Assembly (NCBI GenBank): GCA_033725935.1
Contig: MU867069.1
Span: 186,001-250,000 of the forward strand
Length of the DNA stretch: 64,000 nt
DNA from: Cladorrhinum sp. PSN259
Taxonomy: Eukaryota; Ascomycota; Sordariomycetes; Sordariales; Podosporaceae
Reading direction: 5' to 3'
The notes under the pieces: generated by a model
Seen by the model: only the letters and a program-made list of their open reading frames with translations
Database searches by the model: none
Told to the model about the DNA's origin: nothing
Made by a program: the position numbers and the translations under genes
Part shown: positions 35,391 through 45,782 of the stretch, in pieces
Position numbering within the stretch: position 1 is the first letter of the stretch
Layout of the letters: each line of letters starts with the position of its first letter

Positions 35391-36970
35391 ATGATCGCGC
35401 TGCGGGCGGTGCTACAGCTGATATTTGCCCTTCATGTGGCGTCAAGAGCTCTCCCGGCAGCCGAGGCTGGAATTGTTGAGCCGCTCTCATTTCCTGTTAT
35501 CCAGAAAAAGACCATCCGGCCGTTGGGGAAAAGAGATAACACCGTTTCGCTCGAAAATGTGTCGACGTTGACATATCTTATCCGGTGTAAGTGGTTTTAT
35601 TTCTGCGCCATTCCTGGGTTACCCCTGGCATAACCGTGTGACTCATCCCATATACCGCTCCTGTGCCCTCAGAGCCGCCGTTACTGCGAGACTAACACCG
35701 TTATGAAGTACAAATAGGCACTCCCCCGCAACCAGTAGAAATAATCCTCGACACCGGCTCCTTCGAACTATGGGTAGACCCAACATGTTCAACAGCAGCA
35801 ACCAAAGACCAATCATTAGAGTGCAGTTTAGCAGGCACGTATAACCCCGAGTTATCTTTGACGTACGTCGACAAGAACGTCTCGAGCAAGATGACGTACG
35901 GAAAGGGAGGCGTCGAGTTTCAGTATGCGGCAGACAGTATCTTGGTCCCTGGAAGCAGTCAGTACTCAAACAATCTTTTCAGTCGCCATACATCTATCCA
36001 ATACGGATTCTCTAACCTCACCTCACGTAGACTCCCAAGTCCTACAGAACGTAGTGTTCGGCATCGGCCAAAAGAGCACCGACCTCGCCTGGGGAATAGG
36101 TGGAATCGGCCACGGCATAGGCTTCAACACCCGCTACAACAACCTGATCGACGAGCTCTACGTCCAGGGCATAACGCAGTCTCGGGCCTTCAGTATCTCC
36201 CTGGGCAGTCAATTTGATGACAACGCCGGGACGGTCGTGTTCGGCGGCGTGGACACAAGAAAGTTCAGCGGTCACCTCCACCGGTTCGACAATCTGCCAC
36301 CGCAGCCGGAAGGGAAGAGGGACGGACCTTGGAGATACTGGATCCAGGTGGACTCGGTAGGTCTGACCAAGCCGGGGGAGGTACCGTACACGTTTGCCAA
36401 CTCTTCTATGCCTGCTCTTCTTGATACCGGCTCGACGTGGACATACTTGCCGGCGGCAATCGTGGACAAGTTGACGACGGACCTAAACGCGACCAAGTGG
36501 GATGACGGTAGTTACGAGGTGCCGTGCTCACTGAAGTCGCATCCGGGATTCGTGGACTTTGCGTTTCATAACCTGACTATCCATGTCCCGTACGCCGAGT
36601 TCATTACCGAGTTCGAAGGGAATTACTGCGCGTTGGGCGTGCTACCCAGAGACGAGCAGACGGCAATTCTCGGGGATTCGTTTCTACGTTCTGCGTATGG
36701 TTAGTTGAACTCTCCAAGACGTTTTACTGGGCACGGGGGCAAACTGACACTACCTTTTCAGTTGTCTTTGACCAAACCAATCAGGACCTGTACCTGGCAC
36801 GGTCTGCTCACTGCGGTACAAACAAACAGAGTCTTTCTTCAGAGCTTGGAGCCGCTTCAAAATTCATTGGCGAGTGTAGTCCAGCTGATGGATATCCGAC
36901 GCCAGTTCCAACAGGTCTAGTCGTGGCTCCGTTCGCTCTTGTTTGTTGGATAATCGGACTGTTGCTGTAG
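35391..36970 (+). CDS. GPI-anchored aspartyl protease (yapsin-like), four exons
   Basis: The CDS is join(35391..35586,35709..35957,36031..36699,36762..36970), 440 aa. A signal peptide (VLQLIFALHVASRA) and short propeptide ending in a KR processing site precede the pepsin fold. Both catalytic motifs are present: ILDTGSFELWVDP and LLDTGSTWTYLP. The exon 1-2 join uses an AAG acceptor at 35707-35708. It is preferred over the nearby TAG because only it restores the conserved YLIRLQIGTPPQ, and CTAAC sits at the right distance upstream. The C-terminus is a hydrophobic stretch (APFALVCWIIGLLL) after a Ser/Pro spacer, which fits GPI attachment. Yapsin-like enzymes process surface and secreted proteins at the plasma membrane or wall. 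A favourable CCATGA start context fixes the start. Confidence 0.92.
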
Positions 36971-37111
36971 CAAGGCTTGCCAAGAGATACTCGAGGGAGG
37001 AGGTAGAGCAGGGGGTATGAATTTATTGATAGAATAGTTAAGCCATATTTGCAATCCATGTCGCATGCTGGCTTTGATTTCCCTGCCGAGACCCTTCCCT
37101 CCCCCGACTGG

Positions 37112-37738
37112 CTAGGTGGTTCCTCGCCCGCCAATATCACCACCACCACCACCACCACTACTTATATCTCCCTTCTTCACCCCTTGGTAGGCTGGGGAGT
37201 AAGCCGCCCCAATGTTGGACTCGAGCTCGTCGGCTTGCTCGAAGAATTTGGAGACAAGAGGCATGCTGAAGTCGCGGTCGCTGTCGCTCTCATCCATATC
37301 CAGGGTCTGGGAAAAGATCCGTTGTCGACGTGGTCTTGAAGAGACCGGATTTCTACAACTTCGACACGTCAGGATATGATCTACCGTGTCGAGTAATACC
37401 TCCTAAACTCACACGAGCAGCTCTTTTTCGCGCCCGGCACGGTCGGCATTGACATAAGGTATCGGCAGTAAGGATGAGAAGGATATAGAGTAAGAGTACT
37501 AGAAAAGGATGCTGCGTACGTAACAATGGATTAGCTCGTGTTTGACAAACAGCGTACTGTGGGTATATTGCAAGACAAAGATTGACGTACCTTTAAGAGT
37601 AGCAGACTCAATGTGATAGTAATGGCCCTGAGGACCTTGAACAGGCTTAAGAGCTGGGGAGCGTGTCAGTTGCTTTCGTGTCATTCCTGGATTCTGACAC
37701 CGGTGCCTCACCCTTTCGGACGGGATGTAGTGGTCCAT
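37112..37738 (-). CDS. Small single-pass membrane protein candidate, four exons
   Basis: The model is complement(join(37112..37306,37413..37511,37591..37653,37712..37738)), 127 aa. The start MDHYIPSER leads into a strongly hydrophobic stretch (exons 2-3, ending in LYILLILTADTL), then a Cys/Arg-rich turn CQCRPCRARKR. An acidic, Ser/Asp-rich and then Gly-rich cytosolic tail follows (MDESDSDRDF, a run of Gly). Introns show GTGAGG, GTACGT and GTGAGT donors and CTGAC/CTAAT branch motifs. The final acceptor is uncertain. I use CCCAG at 37307 because it opens the frame with the best codon use, but TTGTAG ending at 37353 is also good and would give an 83-residue protein with a different tail. I do not recognise a family. 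Confidence 0.45.
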
Positions 37739-38849
37739 CTGTTTGCTGGAAAACAAAGAAGATGGACGAATTTCGAAGATGATGTGACCTGACCGGAGGA
37801 GAAGAGAAGAGTGTTTGACTGTGGGAAGAAGAAAGACGGTAGAAGGGAGAAAGATTTTGGACGCGAAGAAGGAGAAGAAGAGAACGGACGAAGAAGCGAG
37901 ATCTATGCTCCGGGCTCTTGCTTCAAGTAATCGTTAAGCAAGAAGCGTACTGTATAGAATGAACAAGAACTAAGAATCTTACACAACTGCAGTACGTACT
38001 GCCTCTGCCAGGGCACCTGCGATCTAAAACTCGTTCCCCAAGGTCCCTGTCGGAGGTCTAACCATACCGCAGGGCAGATTCACGTACCCCACCGTGACCC
38101 AGTCTGATAAGGATCTGATCATATAAGGTAGGTACGGATTTGCAACGGAAGGCAGCACTTTGTGACCAAATTTAGGAGAACTCGAGGATGCCGTTTCGCT
38201 CTGCTGGAAAACTTCAAAGAAGCCTTTACATTAATCTGTAGTGCAATCAGATTTACTGAATGGCTCTGCGGAATGACGCATGCTTCCAGGTCCTTTATCA
38301 CAGGCAGCTCAAACAGCGATGCTCCTAATTCCTCAAAATATCCTCAAGTTCTTCTTAAAATGTGTTCCCTCGAGTCCAATTTAATATATTTCGACAATTT
38401 TTCATGCCGTGGCACGTGAGACATTGTCAACATAGGCGATGAAGCTTTCCGTCACAGCGATATCTGTACTTGCATTTTCAACCACCACACCTAAGTACGA
38501 AAAGAAGGAAAAAAATCTCAAATCTCACTGAATTCTAATAATTAGACATCCACATCTCGATTTCTGGAATCGCCTCAATTTGCTCTGTAACATGCGATCA
38601 CTTTCTCATCCATTTGTCGTGATTTGGGGGTTATTTTCTTGGCTTACACGTGACACTGTGAAAAGGGGCGAAGTAAACAAAAACGACTTAGACTGCACAG
38701 TAGAGATGGCGAGAGAAATCGGATTCACTAGACATGATGACAGGAGTTAAACAAGAAAAAAGAAACTGGAGGGAAGGGCAAATGGCATAATAGAAAAGGG
38801 TGGGCTCACGCACGGAGGAAGGGATTGCAATTGTCACTAGATGGAGAAG

Positions 38850-41400
38850 GAACACACATATTGAGGAGAGTCATATCACGGGAATCACGATGAGATGGAA
38901 GAGAAAAAGACATTATCACGCATGTCACTGAAGAACAGGGAAAAACTGGAGTATCACACAGATTTAGAAATCAAATTATCACAAAAGTCCAAGAAGCGAT
39001 CACAAGAATGTAAACAGCAAATTGAAAGACCCCCCAGAAGGAACAAAGAAATGTAGCCTAGCGAAGCTCTGCCCAATCCAATTGAAAAGAATGGAAATTG
39101 ACCGCATGAAGTTCGCTAGGCACTTTAATCTAGCTCTCTGGATTGCTAGACGCACACACATTGAAGGGGCGTGTGATCTAGTCTGATCATGAATGATGCT
39201 TGACAAGAAACATCTTCATCAGAGCCGGGCCAGAGAAGGAAACCCGCCAGAGAGCAAATGTACGTAATTGGTGACCGAACGGGAAATCACCGCCCCCAGA
39301 GGTAACATGTAAAAAAGAAAAAGTGCCCAGAAGGAAATCATGTTGTAGCCCAGCAAAGATCGAAAATCCAGTTGAGAAGGGGAAATCGACCGAGAAGAAG
39401 TTCGCTGAGCCAACTTTGATCTAGCTCTCTTGAAGAATGAGAAGCATACACTGAAGTGGTATGTCCCCAGAAAGAGAAGGAAGAGCATGCTAACCGGCGA
39501 CCTCGTCGTAAATCGCCAATACCCCCAGAGGTAACAGGATGTAGCCGAACCAATGTGAACACAACCTCCAGGCGAAGGAGAGTGGTCCAAAAATGTTGGG
39601 CACAGTTGATCGTCGCTTCTTTGCGATGAACGCAACGGTGAGGAAACTTCCCTCGCGATCGACGAACCAAGAAGCGATGTGGTCAACAACCCCAGAACCC
39701 CACCAATGACAATGAAATGGTGTTGGTGTGTAGAATAAAAGGAATGAAAAGCGATCGCAAGAAAGAAAATAAATGAAGGGAAAAGAGGGAAGCAAAAGGT
39801 AGTTGATGAAGTAATGAAATGTTGCCTGCTCCTGTCCACCTAACACCTCGTAACTCTGAGATGAAGGCCACATGCGCAGGCAAGTCCTTCAATGTCCGCC
39901 AGCCGCAAGACAACCACAGATGTGAGAAGCCAATGAGGGTTACTAGTATATCACTGGCGATCGCGAATGTCGCCTTGCGGCACGATCGTAATGAAGATGA
40001 ATAGGGAGAGGGAGGGTGAAGAGAGTGATGCAAAGAAGTGTTGGCGGTCGTCGAAGCGATCGCAAAGAGGAAGCTCTGCGACCGTCAACCGACGACCGGC
40101 CAGATAGAAGAAAAGGAAGAGGGAGGGGATGCGTCGAAGCCAAAGGCAACGACGACGACGAAGTAGTAGTAGAAAAATAAGAAAAGGAATGTGGACCTAC
40201 TTCCATTCGCTGCGACACCATGAACTTGAGGTGACAACGCCTTGTGAAAATGGAACCTGGGATTTGATCTCTGCTCTCAGTCGTACCAGTCGCAAGTGGG
40301 AAGAAATTGCGATGGCCAAAAAATGGAGCAGGTATAAAGTCGTCGTTGTTGGTTATTGTTGAAGCAGGAAAGGGAAAAAGCAGAAGAGAGGCCAGGAAGG
40401 GAGAAGATATAGACCACAGATGGGCTCAGGCGGGGACCATAATCACCTAGTGGCAGACAACGGAAAGCGGAATCACACGGAAACCAGAAAAAAAGCGGAG
40501 AGTCGCAGAGAAAAAAAATCAACACAATAAGACGGCGGGGCAGGGTAAGGCAGGATCACGGCCAACGGCAGGAGCAGGTTGCAGAATAGGGCAAGCAAGA
40601 TCACACGGAGAAGCCAGGCAACATCGCAGATAGTATGAAACTGAATCGTCCACCAGGTCAAGCACATTTGGGGAAAGAGAAAAATTGAATCGCCGAGGCA
40701 AAGGCAAATCACACGGGGTAACAAATCATGATCATGGTAAACAGCACAACAAGATCACAGCCAAGGGCAAACTGGTATTTGCAGAAAGTGCAGAATAAAA
40801 ATCGCACAGGGGAGAAAGGCAAATCGCACGAGGCAACAAAACAAGATCGCAGTAAACACTGACAGCGGAACAAAATCGTACGCAAGGGCACATGAGGCCA
40901 GCGAGACAATCAAGACAAGATCACAGGTAATAGAGAATAGAACCAGACAGCAGAGCAAGATAAGGTACGAGAAGGGCAAAGCGAAATCACAGGAACGCAG
41001 CACAGAAATGTTTAAATCCCATGGGGCAACAAAGACATCGCAGTCGACAAAAGAAAAAGAGTCGCAAGTTTTCCACACAAGATCACGTAGAGAAACGAAG
41101 CAATATTGAAGAGAGAGCGAAACCAGAACCACACATTCAGGAGCAAAACAAATCACAGTGAGAGGAAAATAGTAGGAGATTCATGTAGACACATCCGCAA
41201 GGAGACCAGATCACATGGGGAGAACAAGGCAAGATCACAGGCAAGGGCGAGATGGAATGGCAAAATACAAAACAGAGCAATTCACGACAAGATAAAAGGT
41301 CACAGGGAGGGCAAAGCAGAATCACACACAAGAGCAGACACACACAAAAGCAAATTCAGATTCAGGTGAAGAAATGTCTGGTCACAACCTAGGTAGAAGA
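38850..41400. repeat. Purine-rich region with many copies of an ATCRCA word
   Basis: The plus strand is rich in A and G and repeatedly carries [GA]ATC[AG]CA, for example near 38883, 38953, 38978, 40471, 40553, 40589, 40707, 40753, 40801, 40822, 40846, 41084, 41150, 41208, 41232 and 41321. Spacing is irregular, mostly 20-70 bases, and denser after 40440. Often the word continues as ATCACAGG or ATCACACG followed by a GGCAA-like piece. The minus-strand frame shows repeated Cys-Asp, but with no recognisable protein. It could be an old degenerate satellite or an array of protein-binding sites. Confidence 0.55.
39052..39535. repeat. Diverged direct duplication inside the purine-rich region
   Basis: A block starting TGTAGCC at 39052 recurs from 39344, with shared words in the same order: AAGTTCGCT, ATCTAGCTCTCT, CCCAGAGGTAACA. 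A third partial copy begins near 39540. Copies differ by many substitutions and one larger gap. Confidence 0.55.
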
Positions 41401-42337
41401 TATCCTCTTCTGGTCCGGCACAGTAGCGATTGATCAAATGATCCGCTACCATGCGTTGGACAGCATGAGGACCCCAGGTGCTCAGCGATCGACCATGGAG
41501 GTGATAGGCCGATCGCATTGTTGCAGTGACCAATTTTAATGTTGCTCAGATTGTAACCGCCAAGGGCACACTGAATTGTGCGATTGGCCGATGTACGGAG
41601 AGCAATAAAAATGTTGTAGAGAAAAAGAAGGAAAGGAAGAAGAGAATTCTGGGGAGGGAAGGCCTCAATATATAGGTGAGCGGGCGGTCAGTGCACTCCG
41701 CCTGCAAATTTGCATGTCATTCCTAGGATATGCGGGTCCTCCTCCAGATTTGCGAATCAGTAGACGCATGCTGCGACTCTGGATAGACGCGAGGAGGGCA
41801 GGGAAGTGAAGGGGTATGCGAGTAACAGGCGTAGGAACAACAGGACCGTTCCCCATTCCCTGAACAACCAACTCGCGGACGAGGCCGGACTGCCAACCTG
41901 ACTCTGTACCGCTTGAATGCCCATGTGCCTCTTCAGATATACTCTATGAATCTACTCCCGTTGTTATTCCGTGACTGAGACAATCTCTGTTGGACGCTTT
42001 CTTTTCCCGGAACCAGGCTTTCGTCAAGTCGGGGCAGATCAGGCCGGTTGAGATCGCTTCGACCCTCAAAAGGTCAACCATCTGCTTTCCTGACAGCTTC
42101 CTCGGTCTTTCGACAGCAAGCTAGAGTACCATCAGCCTGCTAGCTATACTATACGTCTTCTCAAGTCAAACCTGTCTTCAAGAAACTCAGATTGAAACTC
42201 CCTTCTCCTCGACAATCGCTTCCGCAGTTGCTACAACATCGAACAGAAACCTCTCCTTCTATCCGTCAAACATCAACACAACCAACAGCGCACAGAGCGA
42301 CTTCAACACCACTAACAGTCAACATAGCATTTCAATC

Positions 42338-42697
42338 ATGGCGCAGATCGTCGAGGACAGCAGAAGCTTTGTGGCCGGGGACGAGGTCTTCGACTCGACC
42401 CTCGAGCCGGAGACGGTAGCCGAGCACCGGGCGCTCAACCAAGTAATCGACGACCTCGACAGCATGTTTCGCCCGACTATCCAGTGTCGGGATCAGTGGA
42501 TAAAAGTACAAGTACATCCAGAAGCAGTCTGGGAATCACAAAAGTCACTGGGAATAAGGAAGGTCTTTGGGGAGGTTCTCAAGCCGCTTAAGCGAGTCTG
42601 GCAGTCGATCCGTATCAGATCCAATTCATCGAGAGCTGAGCAGTCTGGACCAGCCGAAAACGCTAGCAGGCCACTCCTGTCTGGCGACTGCCAGTAA
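42338..42697 (+). CDS. Small hypothetical protein
   Basis: Open frame of 119 aa with a good start context (AATCATGGCG) after a pyrimidine-rich leader. It is acidic at the N-terminus (MAQIVEDSRSFVAGDEVFD) and basic near residues 65-100 (VLKPLKRVWQSIRIRSNSS). Third positions favour G and C as in the neighbouring genes. There is no signal peptide, membrane segment or known domain. It may be only the first exon: intron-like signals (GTAAGC ... CTAAC ... CAG) follow at 42864-42931, leading to another short coding-like frame. Confidence 0.45.
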   Translation: MAQIVEDSRSFVAGDEVFDSTLEPETVAEHRALNQVIDDLDSMFRPTIQCRDQWIKVQVHPEAVWESQKSLGIRKVFGEVLKPLKRVWQSIRIRSNSSRAEQSGPAENASRPLLSGDCQ

Positions 42698-42939
42698 CTT
42701 GCCCTCTTTTTGACTCTCGGAAGCACAACGTGTCGGGGGCGTTCTTTCTTCCCTCGGGACCGACTTCCTCTTCCCCTTCCGAGGATGTACGTACGAGGCT
42801 TCAGAGAATTCTTTCTGGTCGCCGGCCCAAAGAGATAATTGTATTCCCTCTCTGAGACAGGCCGGTAAGCATCATTCTCCAACCCTTCTCCTTCATCCCT
42901 GCCATTTGATCCCTTCTAACAAGATGAAACAGTGTCCCC

Positions 42940-43098
42940 ATGGATCCGGTTGAGACGCCTCGAGTTGCCCTCTCCACCAGAGATCACGGTCTCCCTCAGA
43001 TTATTCTTCCACCGTCAACAAAAATTATCAAGCCCGAGCTCAACTTGTACGTCGTGAACAAGAGTCCTGGCATTCCCGGTGCCCTGTGGAGCCAGTGA
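42940..43098 (+). CDS. Short ORF after an intron-like element
   Basis: A 52-residue frame from MDPVETPRVALS to GIPGALWSQ with coding-like composition. The 68 bases before it look like an intron (GTAAGC donor at 42864, CTAAC branch, CAG acceptor ending at 42931). It may be the last exon of the gene at 42338 or a separate short peptide. I could not find a continuous frame joining the two. Confidence 0.3.
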   Translation: MDPVETPRVALSTRDHGLPQIILPPSTKIIKPELNLYVVNKSPGIPGALWSQ

Positions 43099-45293
43099 CT
43101 GTAGAGCAATATACCACCAAGAAAGTGGACGGATACATTGGTTAGAAAAAGATATTGTGGGCAACGAGGCTGAATGTGGACTGTACTGAAAGATAAAGTA
43201 ATGGGTGGATGCAGAGAAAGGAAGGAAAGGCTGGGCCTGGCAATGGCATAGACAACCCCAACAAAATAGGAGTCCAAGTTTATTTCTGATTGCAAACACC
43301 CAGGATCCCAAGTAATTGTGCTGGGGTTATAACCCAGGAACGGTGTAAGTGGACGCGTCAATTACTGCATTGGGTCGTTACATACTCGGCCGAGCTTCAC
43401 TCCCGTCTGTCTTGCCACGATGGCCTCGGCAACAGCTACAGTGGTATTTTGACGATAGATATCATGGTGCAACAGAGGGAAGGATGAACACATGGATATC
43501 TTTTGGTTGTAACTTCAAGGAGACACGGAGTGCTGTAGAATCCCCAAGTGTACAAGTGGATTGGAATGACTCGGGGTGATATCATCTATGGGCTAGATGT
43601 AGGTACCTACTATCTAAGCCCTGTCCGTACTTCGAACTCTCCATCGTTGCGTTTCGGCAGCGCTCTGCTCTCGAGCAGTTAACCTCTAATGGATGACCTC
43701 AGTCTGACACAGCTGCAAAAGCAAAGACAGGGTGGTTTTCAGCGGCTCTAGATCCTCCATTATCTGCCTGACTTCCTTCCGACTGGCATGCCAGCGGAGG
43801 TTGATGTTTAACCGACCGAGAGTGTTAATCTTTGGACCTCCATTAACATGAAGTCTCGAGTGTGTCTTTTTTAATATTACATCCAAACGAGACAGCAGTC
43901 CTTTGCTCTCTTCTACACTCTGCCATCCCAGCTTTCCTTGTATCGTATGCCGGGGTTCTCTTGTGTTTGGGACCGGTAGGACGGGTTAAACTTTGACTAT
44001 CACCCCATGTCGTGGCAGCAAGAACCGATGTAATTGAAGTTTGAAACGACGCTCGAAGCATCGAACAAGAGACCGATGCGGTGATTGAATGGCTGGTGAG
44101 GTGGAGGTAGGCTCCAACACGGCAGGCTGCACCGGGACTGCCCCAACCTGCACACAACTGGCGTCCGAGGACAGGCTTTGCGAGTGGGATCCTTGGCAGG
44201 GGTGAAGGTTCGAGAGGTTTAAAGACATAGCGAGGCTCCGAGGCGAAAGGCTTTGAGGACCTCTTTACTTGTTCCCTTACGCGCATCCCATCGGCTCTGC
44301 ACTGCATACTGACATTTTCAATGCTTGTCCCAGCGGCTGTGGAGGAGCTGGGCGAATCGAAAACGACGGGCTCAATGAAAAAAAGGAAGCAAATTGGCCA
44401 GCCTGGCAGTGACCCTGGGATGTCTGTGAAAAAGATCCGGCTGATTCGAAGCGAGCCGTGTCGGTGAACTCGGACATCCTGCCCGACAGGCCATGAGTTA
44501 TTGTGCTAAACCGGGACTTGTAGAAATTTAGTAGATTGCGCGACGGCTGGCGAATTTGACTGGATTCAAGGATACTGACAGGGGCGGTCTTAAAAGACAT
44601 ATCAGAGAGCTCAGGTTTGACGATATCGGACGAGCACTAAGCTCCAAGGGCTTCGGAGGCGTACACAACCAATAATAATGGAAATGCTGTGGTTAGCTTA
44701 GTTGAGTGACTGGGGAGATAGGAGCGAGGCAGTCAGCATGGCCACATTGGTCAGCAAAGAGGTACTTGTCAGCAAGACTAGTCCCCTCATGCTCTCCAGC
44801 CGGAGAGAATTTTCCGTCAGTAGCAGTGTCCCAATCTCACCAGCACTCAGTGGGGAACTTCGAAGCAGATCGAGCATCGATCGTCCAAATCATGCCATTA
44901 GGGCGGTCTGGATCGATGGAATGACCTCAGTCTAGTACAGATAGGTTCACTGATTACGCGTTTCCTGATCAGTTCCCCGGATTGGAAGCTACCCCCATGC
45001 TTGAATGCCTCCTTCTACGCCGCAGGAGGGTTGCAAATCCATCTAGGCCTGCAGATCGTTCGATCTCGGAGCCGATAAGCTTTCATGATTCAAGTTGAGC
45101 AATATTGCTCTTGTAATACCCGTTATAGAAAGACCAATGTGCCCAGGTTTCCAGGGTACTTGAATTTTACAAGGAGAAGCTCCGGGGCGCTTTCCCCGTT
45201 GGTGAGACTGACGAGCGAACTCAGCGGGTCTGTTCTTCCAATGACTTTTGCCGGATCTGTTTTCTAAGATCCATCTCTGACCACCAAACATCA

Positions 45294-45365
45294 TCCTTTT
45301 TCCGTTTTGCTACACCATCCTTATTCAGTTTTGGCACACTATCCTTTTTCCGTTTTGGTACACCA
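45294..45365. repeat. 24-base tandem repeat, three copies
   Basis: Units start at 45294, 45318 and 45342, with core TCCTTTTTCCGTTTTG; a partial fourth unit follows. In one plus-strand frame each unit encodes an 8-residue repeat of the type HHPFSVLL. Confidence 0.8.
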
Positions 45366-45729
45366 TCCTCATAGTATCATTATCCAATATCATTACAGCG
45401 GGCGCGTGAGTACTTCCCGTTCATTTTTCGTCGTTTCAAATTTCCTCAACGGCCTGAGGCTTGCTGCACCGGCATCTTGGAATTCATCATCAGATGCTGC
45501 CGACTACCCTGCAAATCTACTCCATATTTCATCCCATATTCCCTCTTGGGGGCATCCTATTGTCTCAAGTGACTGGACACTGACAGACATCTCATTTATC
45601 CAGCAGGTCGGCCACGACATTCGAATTGATTTTTAACCAATGGAAATACCAAAAAGATTAGTAAGTAGCCAATCTTCTCTCTGCTTGTGTCTATCTGAGA
45701 AAGCTTTCTGATCGTGCCTCTTCGCCCAG

Positions 45730-45751
45730 AAAAAAAAAAACCCAAAAACCC

Positions 45752-45779
<28 letters not shown>
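45730..45779. repeat. A-rich homopolymer tract
   Basis: A run of A interrupted by two CCC groups, ending with about 27 A in a row. It could mark the 3' end of an old retroposed sequence or be simple low complexity. No element was identified beside it. Confidence 0.8.

Positions 45780-45782
<3 letters not shown>

Larger units (their letters stand above)
37739..42337. other. 4.6-kb non-coding region
   Basis: No gene is supported. The centre (38850-41400) is a purine-rich repetitive region listed separately. Long open frames on its minus strand come from the skewed composition and contain no domain. Confidence 0.5.

Noticed and set aside
35711..35717. TAG acceptor for the aspartyl protease exon 2
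   Set aside because: It would delete three residues of the conserved LQIGTPPQ; the AAG nine bases upstream restores it.
39219..39839. 206-codon minus-strand frame with hydrophobic stretches
   Set aside because: Pyrimidine skew of the repetitive region makes Phe/Leu/Ser-rich frames; no conserved motif or splice structure.
40755..41156. 133-codon Cys/Leu-rich minus-strand frame
   Set aside because: Produced by repeated TGTGATCT words in skewed sequence; not a protein-like pattern beyond the repeat.
45730..45779. Poly(A) tail of a LINE-like element
   Set aside because: No reverse transcriptase, endonuclease or target-site duplication could be seen next to it.
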